Positions 1-9,406 of a stretch of DNA of 64,000 bases are shown piece after piece. The stretch lies in NCBI RefSeq assembly GCF_014145395.1, contig NZ_JACHTE010000001.1, positions 1-64,000 of the forward strand, in the 5' to 3' direction. Positions within the stretch are counted from its first letter, which is position 1, and every line of letters begins with the position of its first letter. The notes under the pieces were generated by a model, which was not told where the DNA came from, made no database searches, and was given only the letters and a program-made list of their open reading frames with translations. Made by a program: the position numbers and the translations under genes. This stretch comes from Marilutibacter penaei (GTDB taxonomy: Bacteria > Pseudomonadota > Gammaproteobacteria > Xanthomonadales > Xanthomonadaceae).

Positions 1-206
1 CGCGCATCTTACAGCAACTTCCCAAGCCGTCAACACGTCCCGAAAAACCGCCTCCAACACGCCCCGCCAACTCGAACTTCCCGGCAGCGGGGCGCGCATT
101 CTGCACAGCTTCGAGACGTTTGGGAAGCCCCCCCGGATGAATTTCCGCTTGACCCCGGTGGCCCGGGGGCGGATGGTCGGGCGCATCTCCACCACCATTC
201 CCCGCC
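1..206. other. no gene called at window edge
   Basis: I see no convincing gene here. One plus-strand frame stays open from the window edge, but it runs about 98 bases into the signal peptide of the DUF192 gene that starts at 207. A second frame ends exactly at the 207 ATG as ATGA but has poor third-position GC. Either could be the 3' tail of a gene cut by the window edge, but neither resembles a family I recognise. Confidence 0.3.
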
Positions 207-683
207 ATGAGCCTTCGCAATCGCCCTACGGGCCGCGCCCTGAGCCCGCTCCTCTGCCTGTGTATCGGGCTCTCCGCCAGCGGATGCGCCAGCGGCGGCA
301 GTGACTGGGTGGAAGTGGGCGGCGAGCGCTTCACCGTCGAAGTGGCGGACGACAACGAGGAACGCGCCCGGGGCCTGATGTTCCGTGACGCACTCGAGGC
401 AGGGCACGGCATGCTCTTTGTCCACGAACGCGAATCGCCCCAGGCGTACTGGATGAAGAACACGCGCATCGCGCTGGACATCCTGTACTTCGACGATGAG
501 CTTCGCCTGGTGTCGCAACAGCGGGACGTACCGCCCTGCTCGCTGGGCGACGGCTGTCCGCCCTACCCCAGCCGCGGGCCCGCCCGTTACGTGCTGGAAC
601 TCAACGCGGGCGAAGCCGAGCGCATGCAGCTTGAGGACGGTGCGGTAATGACGCTCGCGCCCGGCATCGTCGTGGGCGAATAG
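207..683 (+). CDS. DUF192 family lipoprotein
   Basis: This encodes a 158-residue exported protein of the DUF192 family, whose function is unknown. The N-terminus carries basic residues, then a hydrophobic stretch, then a lipobox-like LSASGC ending at Cys27, so it is probably a lipoprotein. The family hallmark WMKNT followed by an aliphatic LDI strand is present (YWMKNTRIALDILYF), as is the C-terminal segment leading into the conserved VLELNAGEAER. The length is normal for the exported form of the family. The next gene, rubredoxin, is convergent and starts three bases after the stop. The family call is firm. The lipoprotein call is moderately firm because the -3 residue is Ala rather than Leu. 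Confidence 0.85.
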   Translation: MSLRNRPTGRALSPLLCLCIGLSASGCASGGSDWVEVGGERFTVEVADDNEERARGLMFRDALEAGHGMLFVHERESPQAYWMKNTRIALDILYFDDELRLVSQQRDVPPCSLGDGCPPYPSRGPARYVLELNAGEAERMQLEDGAVMTLAPGIVVGE

Positions 684-686
684 GCG

Positions 687-878
687 TCAGGCCTCGACCA
701 TCTCGAAATCGTCCTTGGTGACGCCGCAATCGGGACACGTCCAGGTGTCGGGCACGTCCGCCCAGCGCGTGCCGGGGGCGATGCCTTCCTCCGGCAGGCC
801 TTCGGCCTCGTCATAGATGAAGCCGCAGACAACGCACATCCAGGTGCGATAGGGCACGGTCACGGTTTCGTCGGTCAT
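687..878 (-). CDS. rubredoxin
   Basis: This is a 64-residue rubredoxin, a one-iron electron carrier in the cytoplasm. Two CxxCG-type knuckles provide the four iron ligands: Cys15 and Cys18 (CVVCG), and Cys48 and Cys51 (CPDCG). The conserved aromatic and acidic core between them ([22 protein letters not shown]) is intact. The frame extends 13 codons upstream to 917, but that would run into the divergent thiE promoter. The ATG at 878 gives the usual compact N-terminus. The gene is divergent from thiE with about 40 bases between starts, so the two promoters must share that gap. The electron partners are not evident from the neighbourhood. Confidence 0.93.
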   Translation of the reverse strand: MTDETVTVPYRTWMCVVCGFIYDEAEGLPEEGIAPGTRWADVPDTWTCPDCGVTKDDFEMVEA

Positions 879-917
879 GGGCGGATAATGGCGTATGGCT
901 CCAACCGGCATTGTCAC

Positions 918-1556
918 ATGAGCACGGATCCGACGACGATGACCCGCGCCTCACGCGGCGTCTATGCGATCACCCCCGACGAGACCGACACGGACCGGCT
1001 CCTGCACCGGGTCACGCAGGTGCTGGACGCAGGTGCCGTCTGGCTGCAGTACCGCAACAAGGGCGCGAGCACTGCCTTGCGGGCGGCCCAGGCCCGCGCG
1101 TTGCTGCCGCTGTGCCGGGCGCACGGCGTGCCACTGATCGTCAACGACGACTGGCGACTGGCTGCCGCCATCGGGGCCGAGGGCGCGCACCTGGGCGAGA
1201 GCGACGGTGAGCTGGGGCCCGCACGCGCGGCGATGGGGGACGGCGCGCTGATTGGCGCCTCCTGCTACGCCGATATCGAGCGCGCGCGCCGGGCCGTCGA
1301 CACCGGGGCCAGCTACGTGGCGTTCGGCGCCTTCTTTCCTTCTCCGACCAAGCCCCACGCGCGACGCGCGGAGCCGGGCCTGCTGTCCGCCGCCCGGTCG
1401 CTCGGCGTACCGCGGGTGGCGATCGGCGGCCTGACCCCGGACAATGCCGGCCCACTGGTAGCCGCGGGTGCCGACCTGCTCGCCGTGATCAGCGGCGTGT
1501 TCGACGCGCCCGACCCGGCCCGTGCCACGCGCGCGTTTGCCGCCTGCTTCGACTGA
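918..1556 (+). CDS. thiE: thiamine phosphate synthase
   Basis: ThiE joins hydroxymethylpyrimidine diphosphate to the thiazole phosphate carboxylate to make thiamine monophosphate. The protein is a TIM barrel of 212 residues from the ATG at 918. An in-frame ATG at 888 and another at 939 are alternatives; the family N-terminus (RGVYAITPD) sits just after the latter. Visible motifs are QYRNKG near the pyrimidine site, [13 protein letters not shown], the phosphate-binding [10 protein letters not shown], and the late GGLTPDN loop. It lies 24 bases upstream of hemL on the same strand. thiC, the enzyme that makes the pyrimidine, is elsewhere in the window at 27.3-29.1 kb behind a TPP riboswitch. No riboswitch is visible before thiE. 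Confidence 0.93.
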   Translation: MSTDPTTMTRASRGVYAITPDETDTDRLLHRVTQVLDAGAVWLQYRNKGASTALRAAQARALLPLCRAHGVPLIVNDDWRLAAAIGAEGAHLGESDGELGPARAAMGDGALIGASCYADIERARRAVDTGASYVAFGAFFPSPTKPHARRAEPGLLSAARSLGVPRVAIGGLTPDNAGPLVAAGADLLAVISGVFDAPDPARATRAFAACFD

Positions 1557-1580
1557 CTCCCCTTTCCTGGACCCCCTGCC

Positions 1581-2867
<1,287 letters not shown>

Positions 2868-4094
2868 TCAGGCAGCGACGTGCTCGCGCAGCGCCGCATG
2901 CAGGCGCTGCATGCCCTCGGCGACGTCCGCGTCGCCGATGTTCAATGCGGGTACGAAGCGCAGGACATCCGGGCCGGCCTGCAGCAGCAGCAGGCCCTGT
3001 CCCACGCAGCGGTCAAGGATGGCCGCGGCCTCGCCGGCGCGTTCCGGCCTGAGCTGGGCGCCGATCATCAGGCCGCGCCCGCGCACGTCGGCGAACAGGC
3101 CGAACTCCTCGTGGATGGCCGCGAGCCCCGTGCGGATCGCTTCCGCCTGACGGGCCACGTTGGCGCGGATCGCGTCTGACGACAGCTCGCGCAGGACCAC
3201 CGCGGCGACCGCCGCCGCCATCGGATTACCGCCGAACGTGGTGCCGTGCGCGCCGAACTGCAGGGTCTCGGCGCAGCGCGGTCCGGCCAGCATCGCACCA
3301 ATCGGCATGCCGCCACCGAGCGCCTTGGCCAGTGTCACCACGTCGGGCGTGACGCCGTAATCCTCGAACGCGAAGAGCCGGCCGGTGCGCCCCATGCCGC
3401 ACTGGATCTCGTCCAGCATCAGCAACGCGCCGTGACGGTCGCACAGCGCGCGCAGGCCCGACAGGAACGCTTCCGTCGCCGGCATCACACCGCCCTCGCC
3501 CTGCACCGGCTCGACCAGCACGGCGCAGACGTCGCCCGCGGCCATCGCGGCCTCGGCGGCGGCGAGATCGTTGAAGTCGCTGTAGCGGAAGCCGCCTGGC
3601 AGGGGCTCGAAGCCTTCCTGGTACTTGGGCTGCGCCGTGGCGGTGACGGTGGCCAGGGTGCGGCCGTGGAAACTCCCGCGGAAGGTCAGGATCACGCGCT
3701 GGCCGGGGTCGCGCCCCTGCGCCGTGGCCCAGCGCCGCGCCAGCTTGATCGCCGCCTCATTGGCTTCGGCACCGGAATTGCACAGGAACACGCGACTGGC
3801 GAAGCCGCTGGCCTCGACCAGGGCCTGGGCCAGTCGAAGCGGCGGCTCGCTGACGAACACGTTGCTGGTGTGCCAGAGCCTGTGGGCCTGCGCGGTGAGT
3901 GCCTCGACCAGCGCCGGGTGGGCATGGCCCAGCGCATTGACCGCGATGCCGCCGCCGAAATCGACGTATTCGCGCCCGTCGATATCGAAGATGCGCGAGC
4001 CCTGGCCGCGGTCGAGGACGATCCGGCGCGGTCGGTAGACCGGCACGTAATAGTCGTCGGCAAGGGCGCAGAGGGTGTCGTTCGCGGTGCTCAT
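2868..4094 (-). CDS. argD: acetylornithine/succinyl-DAP-type aminotransferase
   Basis: This is a class III PLP aminotransferase of 408 residues, best matched to the ArgD group. That group transaminates N-acetylglutamate semialdehyde to N-acetylornithine and often also acts in lysine biosynthesis. Visible motifs are GRDYVDF-like FDIDGREYVDFGGGIAVNALGH near the N-terminus, the phosphate-binding NSGAEANEAAIKLARRW, LDEIQCGMGRTG, and the PLP lysine in TLAKALGGGMPIGAM. The frame extends upstream to 4250, but the extension has no family similarity and would overlap the channel gene. The ATG at 4094 gives the canonical N-terminus. Because no other arg gene is nearby, the exact substrate (acetylornithine or another omega-amino acid) is inferred from family resemblance only. 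Confidence 0.88.
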   Translation of the reverse strand: MSTANDTLCALADDYYVPVYRPRRIVLDRGQGSRIFDIDGREYVDFGGGIAVNALGHAHPALVEALTAQAHRLWHTSNVFVSEPPLRLAQALVEASGFASRVFLCNSGAEANEAAIKLARRWATAQGRDPGQRVILTFRGSFHGRTLATVTATAQPKYQEGFEPLPGGFRYSDFNDLAAAEAAMAAGDVCAVLVEPVQGEGGVMPATEAFLSGLRALCDRHGALLMLDEIQCGMGRTGRLFAFEDYGVTPDVVTLAKALGGGMPIGAMLAGPRCAETLQFGAHGTTFGGNPMAAAVAAVVLRELSSDAIRANVARQAEAIRTGLAAIHEEFGLFADVRGRGLMIGAQLRPERAGEAAAILDRCVGQGLLLLQAGPDVLRFVPALNIGDADVAEGMQRLHAALREHVAA

Positions 4095-4176
4095 GGGGCA
4101 TTGGGGCCGGGCGGGTGGGCGACCATTCTCGCCGATTGCACGGCCGGATGCGGCACAATCGCGGCCGGAGGTGCCC

Positions 4177-5049
4177 ATGCGATTCCTGCTTGCCCCGCAA
4201 CTCAACCCGGCCCGCGAATCCGGCTGGCGGAAGACCTGGTTCGACATCATCTACCGGCACGACACGCCGCCGTCGCGCAATTTCGACCTGCTGCTGATCG
4301 TCGCGATCTTCCTCAGCGTGCTGGTGATCATGTTCGACAGCGTGCCGCGCATCCACGGCCGCTTCGCATCGACGCTGTACCTGGTGGAGTGGGCGTTCAC
4401 GCTCCTGTTCACCGCGGAGTACGTCCTGCGCCTGATGGTGGTGAAACGCCCGTTGCGCTATGCGCTGAGCCTGTGGGGGATCATCGACCTGCTGTCGATC
4501 CTGCCCACCTACCTCTCGATCCTGTTGCCGGGCAGCCAAAGCCTGCTGGTGGTGCGGATCCTGCGCATCCTCCGGCTGTTCCGCATCCTCAAGCTGACCC
4601 AGTACGTGGAGGAAGGCGGGCTGCTGGTGCAGGCGCTGTGGCGCAGCCGGCGGAAGATCTTCGTGTTCATCTGCGCGATCCTGACGATCGTGGTGATCTT
4701 CGGCGCGGTGATGTACACGGTGGAGGGGCCGGAGCACGGCTACACCAGCATCCCGACCGGGATGTACTGGGCGATCGTGACGATGTCGACGGTGGGCTAC
4801 GGCGACGTCGCACCGGAGACGACGTTCGGGCGGTTCGCGGCCTCGATCCTGATCCTGATCGGTTACAGCATCATCGCGGTACCGACCGGCATCTATACCG
4901 CGGAACTGGCGAGCAGCCTGCGCGAAGCGTCGCGTACCAGTAAGCACCACGATTCGCGCGGCTGTCCGGAATGCGGTCTGGAAGGGCACGATCCGGACGC
5001 GATGTTCTGCCGCTGCTGCGGGGTGAGGTTGCCGGCGCCGATGGGGTGA
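4177..5049 (+). CDS. voltage-gated K+ channel family protein with C-terminal zinc ribbon
   Basis: This is a 290-residue six-transmembrane voltage-gated-type ion channel. The S4-like segment is arginine-rich with spaced positives (VVRILRILRLFRILKL), and the pore loop has the K+ selectivity filter TVGYGD with Gly-Tyr-Gly at 207-209. After the last helix (ILILIGYSIIAVPTG) comes a short cytoplasmic tail that ends in a zinc-ribbon-like four-cysteine module: Cys263/Cys266 and Cys278/Cys281. The start at 4177 is chosen because GGAGG lies five bases upstream; a longer frame from 4075 is not supported. The gene is divergent from argD. Strong hairpins follow the stop. Gating and ligand are unknown. Confidence 0.9.
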   Translation: MRFLLAPQLNPARESGWRKTWFDIIYRHDTPPSRNFDLLLIVAIFLSVLVIMFDSVPRIHGRFASTLYLVEWAFTLLFTAEYVLRLMVVKRPLRYALSLWGIIDLLSILPTYLSILLPGSQSLLVVRILRILRLFRILKLTQYVEEGGLLVQALWRSRRKIFVFICAILTIVVIFGAVMYTVEGPEHGYTSIPTGMYWAIVTMSTVGYGDVAPETTFGRFAASILILIGYSIIAVPTGIYTAELASSLREASRTSKHHDSRGCPECGLEGHDPDAMFCRCCGVRLPAPMG

Positions 5050-5060
5050 GGGCGGGGCGC

Positions 5061-5112
5061 CACGAGCCACTGGCTCGTGCCCCGTCCGAACGCCCGGCGT
5101 GCTACGCCGGGC
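5061..5112 (+). terminator. two stacked hairpins after the channel gene
   Basis: A perfect 9-bp stem with a one-base loop (5061-5079, CACGAGCCA/TGGCTCGTG) is followed by a second 9-bp stem with a three-base loop (5092-5112). Neither is followed by a clear T-run, so these may act as a weak or Rho-assisted terminator for the channel transcript. Confidence 0.4.
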
Positions 5113-5167
5113 CGGGGCGTTCAAGGCATATCTTTAGCGAAGCGGCGTGGGCGCAGGCTTCGGCTGG

Positions 5168-5287
5168 AGTCGACGTTCGACGGTGTGGGGGTGGCTCCGC
5201 CCTCCTGGCGTCGTCCCTGACTGCAAGTCGGGTCGCAGACCATCCTTGGCCTGCTCTCCGCCACCCCCACACCGTCGAACGTCGACT
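5168..5287 (+). repeat. palindromic intergenic element, copy 1
   Basis: Perfect 28-nt inverted repeats (5168-5195 and 5260-5287) enclose a 64-nt core. Two more copies lie at 19508-19601 and 19804-19910 (inverted). The cores are recognisably the same (CGCCCTCCTG near the left, AAGTCGGGTCGC in the middle, CTCTCC at the right), but the flanking arms differ in sequence between copies while remaining perfectly self-complementary. A smaller internal hairpin in the right half of the core (GCAGACC...GGCCTGC here) is also preserved with different bases. No coding potential was seen. It is most like a REP/MITE-type non-autonomous element. Confidence 0.8.
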
Positions 5288-5331
5288 TCGTGAGCTCGGG
5301 GATGGTGATCTGCGTGAAGGAAGCTGCCCGA

Positions 5332-5751
5332 CTACCAGCTTCCGGTGTTCGCCATCGAGGCCCAGGGCTCGGCGGGGGGCAGCGGCCCGCCCTTCTGCAG
5401 CAGTTCGATCGAGATGCCGTCCGGCGAGCGGACGAAGGCCATGTGGCCGTCGCGCGGGGGGCGGTTGATGGTCACGCCCATGCCCTGCAGGTGGGCGCAG
5501 AGCGCGTAGATGTCGTCGACGGCGAAGGCGAGGTGGCCGAAGTTGCGGGCGCTGCCGTAGTCCTCGTCGTCGTAATTCCAGGTCAGTTCGACTTCGGCCT
5601 CGGGGTTCTCCGGCGCGCCCAGGTACACAAGGGTGAAACGGCCCTGCGGCACGTCCTTGCGGCGGGTTTCGCGCAGGCCGAGGCCGTCGGCGAAGAAACG
5701 GAGGGAGGCGTCCAGGTCGCGGACGCGGACCATGGCGTGCAGGTACTTCAT
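5332..5751 (-). CDS. glyoxalase I-like VOC family protein
   Basis: This is a 139-residue vicinal-oxygen-chelate protein closest to lactoylglutathione lyase (glyoxalase I), which isomerises the methylglyoxal-glutathione hemithioacetal. Putative metal ligands are His5 (YLHAMVRV), the Glu in VELTWN, the His in FGHLAFAV and the Glu in SIELLQK, which is the expected four-ligand arrangement over two beta-alpha-beta-beta-beta modules. The conserved SLRFF and DPDG-like SPDGISIELL segments are present. It is the last of three closely spaced minus-strand genes (kinase-like protein, SDR, this), with 30 bases to the SDR. GloA is the most likely call, but assignment within the VOC superfamily is from motifs only. 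Confidence 0.85.
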   Translation of the reverse strand: MKYLHAMVRVRDLDASLRFFADGLGLRETRRKDVPQGRFTLVYLGAPENPEAEVELTWNYDDEDYGSARNFGHLAFAVDDIYALCAHLQGMGVTINRPPRDGHMAFVRSPDGISIELLQKGGPLPPAEPWASMANTGSW

Positions 5752-5781
5752 CGTGGTGTCCGGTGGCGTGGGGAAGTGGGA

Positions 5782-6594
5782 TCAGAGGAACAGGTCCGGC
5801 AGCAGCGGCCGCCCGGGCGAGACGGCATAGGCGTCGAGATCGGTGACGCCGGCCTCGCGCAGGACCTCGTCGTCGATCAGGAACTGGCCATGGAAGCCGG
5901 CGGCGGGCCGCACCAGCACGGCATGCGCTGCGTCGGCCATGATGTCGGGGGTCCGGCAGGCCTCGGGCTCCACGCCCGGGATCATGCGGATCGCATCGGT
6001 GGCGATGACCGTCCGCGGCCACAGCGCGTTGATCGCGATGCCCTGCGGCCCGAACTCGGCGGCCAGGCCGATCGTCAGCAGGCTCATGCCCATCTTGGCG
6101 TAGGTGTAGGCGACATGCGGGCCCCACCATTTCGGATCGAGGCTGGGCGGCGGCGACAGGGTCAGCACGTGCGGGTTCGCGGCCTCGCGCAGGTGCGGCA
6201 GGCAGGCCTGGGTGCACAGGAAGGTGCCGCGCGCGTTGACTTGCGTCATCAGGTCGTAGCGCTTCATCGGCGTGTCGAGCGCGCCGCGCAGCCAGATCGC
6301 GCTGGCGTTGTTGACGAGGATGTCGAGCCCGCCGAAGGCGTCGACCGTGGCTTCCACCGCGGCCCGGACCTGGTCTTCCTCGCGGATGTCGCACTGGATC
6401 GGCAGGGCATGGCCGCCGGCCGCTTCGACCTCGGCCGCGACGCTGTGGATGGTGCCGGGCAGCTTGGGGTTGGCGACGCCCGACTTGGCGACGATGGCGA
6501 TGTTGGCGCCATCGCGGGCGGCGCGCAGGGCGATCGCGCGGCCGATGCCGCGCGAGGCGCCGGTGATGAACAGGGTCTTGCCGGACAGGGACAT
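5782..6594 (-). CDS. SDR family NAD(P)-dependent oxidoreductase
   Basis: This is a 270-residue classical short-chain dehydrogenase/reductase. The cofactor-binding TGASRGIG motif is at residues 11-18, NNAS in the fourth strand region, and the catalytic Tyr and Lys lie in YTYAKMGM, with a Ser in the preceding TLSPPPSL strand. The segment AKSGVANPKLPGTI and the overall pattern resemble the hydroxysteroid dehydrogenase-like 2 (HSDL2-type) branch, whose substrate is uncertain. It sits between the kinase-like gene (45 bases upstream) and the glyoxalase gene (30 bases downstream) on the same strand, so the three are probably co-transcribed. The specific substrate cannot be read from sequence. Confidence 0.88.
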   Translation of the reverse strand: MSLSGKTLFITGASRGIGRAIALRAARDGANIAIVAKSGVANPKLPGTIHSVAAEVEAAGGHALPIQCDIREEDQVRAAVEATVDAFGGLDILVNNASAIWLRGALDTPMKRYDLMTQVNARGTFLCTQACLPHLREAANPHVLTLSPPPSLDPKWWGPHVAYTYAKMGMSLLTIGLAAEFGPQGIAINALWPRTVIATDAIRMIPGVEPEACRTPDIMADAAHAVLVRPAAGFHGQFLIDDEVLREAGVTDLDAYAVSPGRPLLPDLFL

Positions 6595-6639
6595 GTCAGT
6601 GTCGCGTAAGGGACGGGCGGACAGGGTACCGCGCGCGGC

Positions 6640-7290
6640 TCAGGGCTTCGGCCCCTGCCCTTCGTTGTCTTCCCATTTCAGCACGCGGCGCGTCACGAAC
6701 CGGTAGACCGGCTTGCCGGTGGCGAACCAGGCCTCGCGCAGCCAGGAGCGGCGCTTGAGGACGCGGCGTTCGACGGGCGTGATCGCCCCGGGGCAGTACA
6801 TGCGCTTGTGCTTCAACAGGTGCCGGAGGTCCTCGCGGGCCAGCAGGCGCATCCAGCGTGAACGCGGCGCGCCCCTGACCGCGAGCTGGAAATCGATGAT
6901 CGCCGGACGCCCATCCTCCAGCACCAGCCAGTTGGCTTCCTTGGCGAGGTCGTTGTGGGCGACGCCGCGCCGGTGCAGGGCCTGCAACAGACGACGGGCC
7001 TGGCGGAAATAGGCCAGGTCGCCGCGAGGCGGACGCTGGTACATCGCCGCGCCCTCCATGTAAGAGCGGTCGAGGCAGCGGCCATCCCAGGCGCGCAGTT
7101 GCGGCACGTCTGCCAGGCCGGCCACGGCCTGCAGGCCCCGGGCTTCGCGGCGCGCCAGCCACCACGCCGGCAGCCGCAACCAGGCGGGCACGTGGGCCAG
7201 GTCGCGGCGGACGAACAGGCCGTCCGCGTCACGCATCAGGGCGATGCGGCCGAAACTGTCGGACTTGAGGGCGCGGACTTCATCAGGCAT
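6640..7290 (-). CDS. RIO/lipopolysaccharide-kinase-like phosphotransferase
   Basis: This 216-residue protein carries a minimal protein-kinase-fold catalytic core. The catalytic-loop motif HNDLAKEAN (His112, Asp114, Asn120) is followed by the metal-binding IIDFQLA, with Asp133 in the position of the DFG aspartate. The N-terminal lobe is short and a glycine loop is not obvious, as in RIO1-like and Kdo/lipopolysaccharide kinase-like enzymes. The C-terminus is strongly basic. It heads a probable three-gene operon with the SDR and glyoxalase. Whether it phosphorylates protein, lipid A or a small molecule is unknown. Confidence 0.7.
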   Translation of the reverse strand: MPDEVRALKSDSFGRIALMRDADGLFVRRDLAHVPAWLRLPAWWLARREARGLQAVAGLADVPQLRAWDGRCLDRSYMEGAAMYQRPPRGDLAYFRQARRLLQALHRRGVAHNDLAKEANWLVLEDGRPAIIDFQLAVRGAPRSRWMRLLAREDLRHLLKHKRMYCPGAITPVERRVLKRRSWLREAWFATGKPVYRFVTRRVLKWEDNEGQGPKP

Positions 7291-7372
7291 CGGGCGATTC
7301 TAGGGGCTCGGCCGCAGGCCGTCAGGCGCCGGCGAGGTGGGCGGATCGCCGCCGCTCCCCCATAATCCCGCG

Positions 7373-9406
7373 ATGGATTCGGCCTGGATTGACAGCGCGA
7401 CCGCGTGGATCGCCGCCCACCCCGTCGCCGCCGGCGCATTGATCTTCCTGATCGCGTTCTGCGACGCGCTGGTGGTGCTGGGGATCGTGGTCCCGGCGAT
7501 GCCGCTGCTGTTCGCGGTGGGCGCGCTGATCGGGCTGGGCCACATCAACGGACCCTATGCACTGGTGGCCGCGGCCGCCGGCGCGCTGCTGGGCGATGCC
7601 CTGAGCTACTGGGTCGGCCGCCTGTGGGGGCCGCAGCTCCGGCAGCGCTGGCCGTTCTCGCGCTACCCGCAGTGGCTGGACCGCGGCGAAGGCATGTTCC
7701 GCCGCCATGGCGCGATGAGCATCGTGATCGCCCGGTTCGTCGGCGCCGTCCGGCCGTTCGTTCCGGCCATCGCCGGCATGCTGCACATGCCCTTCCCGCG
7801 CTACCTGCTGCCCAGCCTGGTCGCCTCGGTGGCCTGGGCCGCGGCCTTCCTCGCCCCCGGCTGGGTGCTGGGAGCCTCCTATGACGCGGTCGCGGCGGTG
7901 GCCGACCGGCTGGCGCTGGTGCTGGTCGCGCTGCTGTTCGTGGTCGGCCTGGTCTGGGCCTGCGTGCTCTACACGTGGCGCTGGTCGGCGATGCACGCGG
8001 ACAAATGGCTGGCCAGGGCGCTGGACTGGTTCCGCCGGCATCCCATCCTGGGCCGCTACGCCACCGCGCTGGTCGATCCGAACCGCCCGGAGTCGCCCTC
8101 GCTGGTGATCCTCGCGCTGTGCCTGCTGGCGATCAGCTGGGCGTGGTTCTCGCTGCTGGCCGGGCTGCTCGCCAGCGGCGGTCCGCTGCCGCTCGACCAG
8201 ACCCTGCACACCGCGATGCTCAACCTGCGCAACCCCCTCGCCGACCGCCTGATGGCCGGCCTGGCCAGCCTGGGCGACACGCCGGTCCTGGGCACGGCGG
8301 CGGCCGTGCCGCTGGTGTACCTGGCCTGGCGGCGGCGCTGGATGGCGGCCGCGCACTGGATCGCCGCGATCGTGTTCGGCCTGGTGCTGACCGCCCTGCT
8401 GGAAGCCGCGATCGACATGCCGCGACCACCCACCGCACCGGCCGGGTTCGGCTTCCCTTCGGTGTCGGTAACAATGGCGACCGTGGTGTTCGGTTTCTTC
8501 GCGGTACTGATCGCGCGCGAACTTCCCGGCCGCAAGCGGGTATGGCCCTACCTGGTGGCCGGCGTGGTGACCACCGTGGTCGGCTTCGCCCGGCTCTATC
8601 TCGGCGCGCACTGGCTCAGCGACGTGATCGGCGGGACCCTGTTCGGCATCCTCTGGTTGCTGGTGCTGGGCCTCGCCTACCGCAGCCACCAGACCCGCTC
8701 GTTCTGGATGCGCCCGCTCGCCTGGATGTTCTACGGCAGTTTCATCGCAGCCGCGCTGTGGCATGCCCCGCGCGCGGCGGACGGGTTGCTGGCGAAGTTC
8801 GAAGGCCAGGCGCCGACGACCATCCTCGCCCCCGACCGCTGGTGGAACGAGGACTGGGCGCACCTGCCCGCCCAGCGCGACGAAAGCGACGCCCGTCGGC
8901 GCTGGTCGCTGGACCTGCAGGTCGCAGGCCCGCTGGCGCCGCTGCAGGCCGCCATGGAAGCGGATGGCTGGCGCGTGCAGCCACAGGCCGACTGGATCGC
9001 CACGCTGGGCCTGCTCGACGACGACACCCCCGGCACCGACCAGCCGGTGCTGCCCGCGACCCTGGGCACGCGGGCCGAAGCCCTGCTGATGGTGCGCGAG
9101 CTGCCGCCGATGGCAGGCACCGCGGACGGCACGCCGCGGCGCATGGCCCTGCGCATATGGCCCGCGCCGACGGCGCTGGATGACGGCACCCCGCTCTGGG
9201 TCGGCGCCACGCAGCGGCTGTACCTGGACCGCCCCTTCGACGCGATGGCGTTGTGGCGGCCCGAACCCGACGCTGGCGCCTCCTACCGGGCGGTGCGCGA
9301 GGCGCTGTCCGGCTTCGTGCATGCCGAGGCCGCGCACCCGGCCAGCGGCCTGCCGGTCATGCGGCTGCGCAGCGACGACCGCGTCGACGGCTCACTCGGG
9401 CAGTAA
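7373..9406 (+). CDS. DedA - PAP2 - LssY_C fusion membrane protein
   Basis: This 677-residue integral membrane protein has three parts. Residues about 1-200 are a DedA (SNARE-associated) domain with the GDALSYWVGR and RFVGAVRPFVPAIAGM signatures. About 230-460 is a PAP2-type acid phosphatase. The last ~200 residues resemble LssY_C, the soluble domain found in such fusions. In the PAP2 part the third motif is clear (ARLYLGAHWLSDV, with Arg407, His413 and Asp417). The second motif, normally PSGH, reads PSVS (362-365), so its usual histidine is missing. The start at 7373 gives a clean N-terminus. The 3' end overlaps the convergent LON-domain gene by 15 bases. It probably acts on undecaprenyl or phospholipid phosphates, if active. 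Confidence 0.9.
   Translation: MDSAWIDSATAWIAAHPVAAGALIFLIAFCDALVVLGIVVPAMPLLFAVGALIGLGHINGPYALVAAAAGALLGDALSYWVGRLWGPQLRQRWPFSRYPQWLDRGEGMFRRHGAMSIVIARFVGAVRPFVPAIAGMLHMPFPRYLLPSLVASVAWAAAFLAPGWVLGASYDAVAAVADRLALVLVALLFVVGLVWACVLYTWRWSAMHADKWLARALDWFRRHPILGRYATALVDPNRPESPSLVILALCLLAISWAWFSLLAGLLASGGPLPLDQTLHTAMLNLRNPLADRLMAGLASLGDTPVLGTAAAVPLVYLAWRRRWMAAAHWIAAIVFGLVLTALLEAAIDMPRPPTAPAGFGFPSVSVTMATVVFGFFAVLIARELPGRKRVWPYLVAGVVTTVVGFARLYLGAHWLSDVIGGTLFGILWLLVLGLAYRSHQTRSFWMRPLAWMFYGSFIAAALWHAPRAADGLLAKFEGQAPTTILAPDRWWNEDWAHLPAQRDESDARRRWSLDLQVAGPLAPLQAAMEADGWRVQPQADWIATLGLLDDDTPGTDQPVLPATLGTRAEALLMVRELPPMAGTADGTPRRMALRIWPAPTALDDGTPLWVGATQRLYLDRPFDAMALWRPEPDAGASYRAVREALSGFVHAEAAHPASGLPVMRLRSDDRVDGSLGQ

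Noticed and set aside
4095-4250. N-terminal extension of argD
   Set aside because: It has no similarity to aminotransferases and would overlap the channel gene start. The ATG at 4094 gives the canonical N-terminus.
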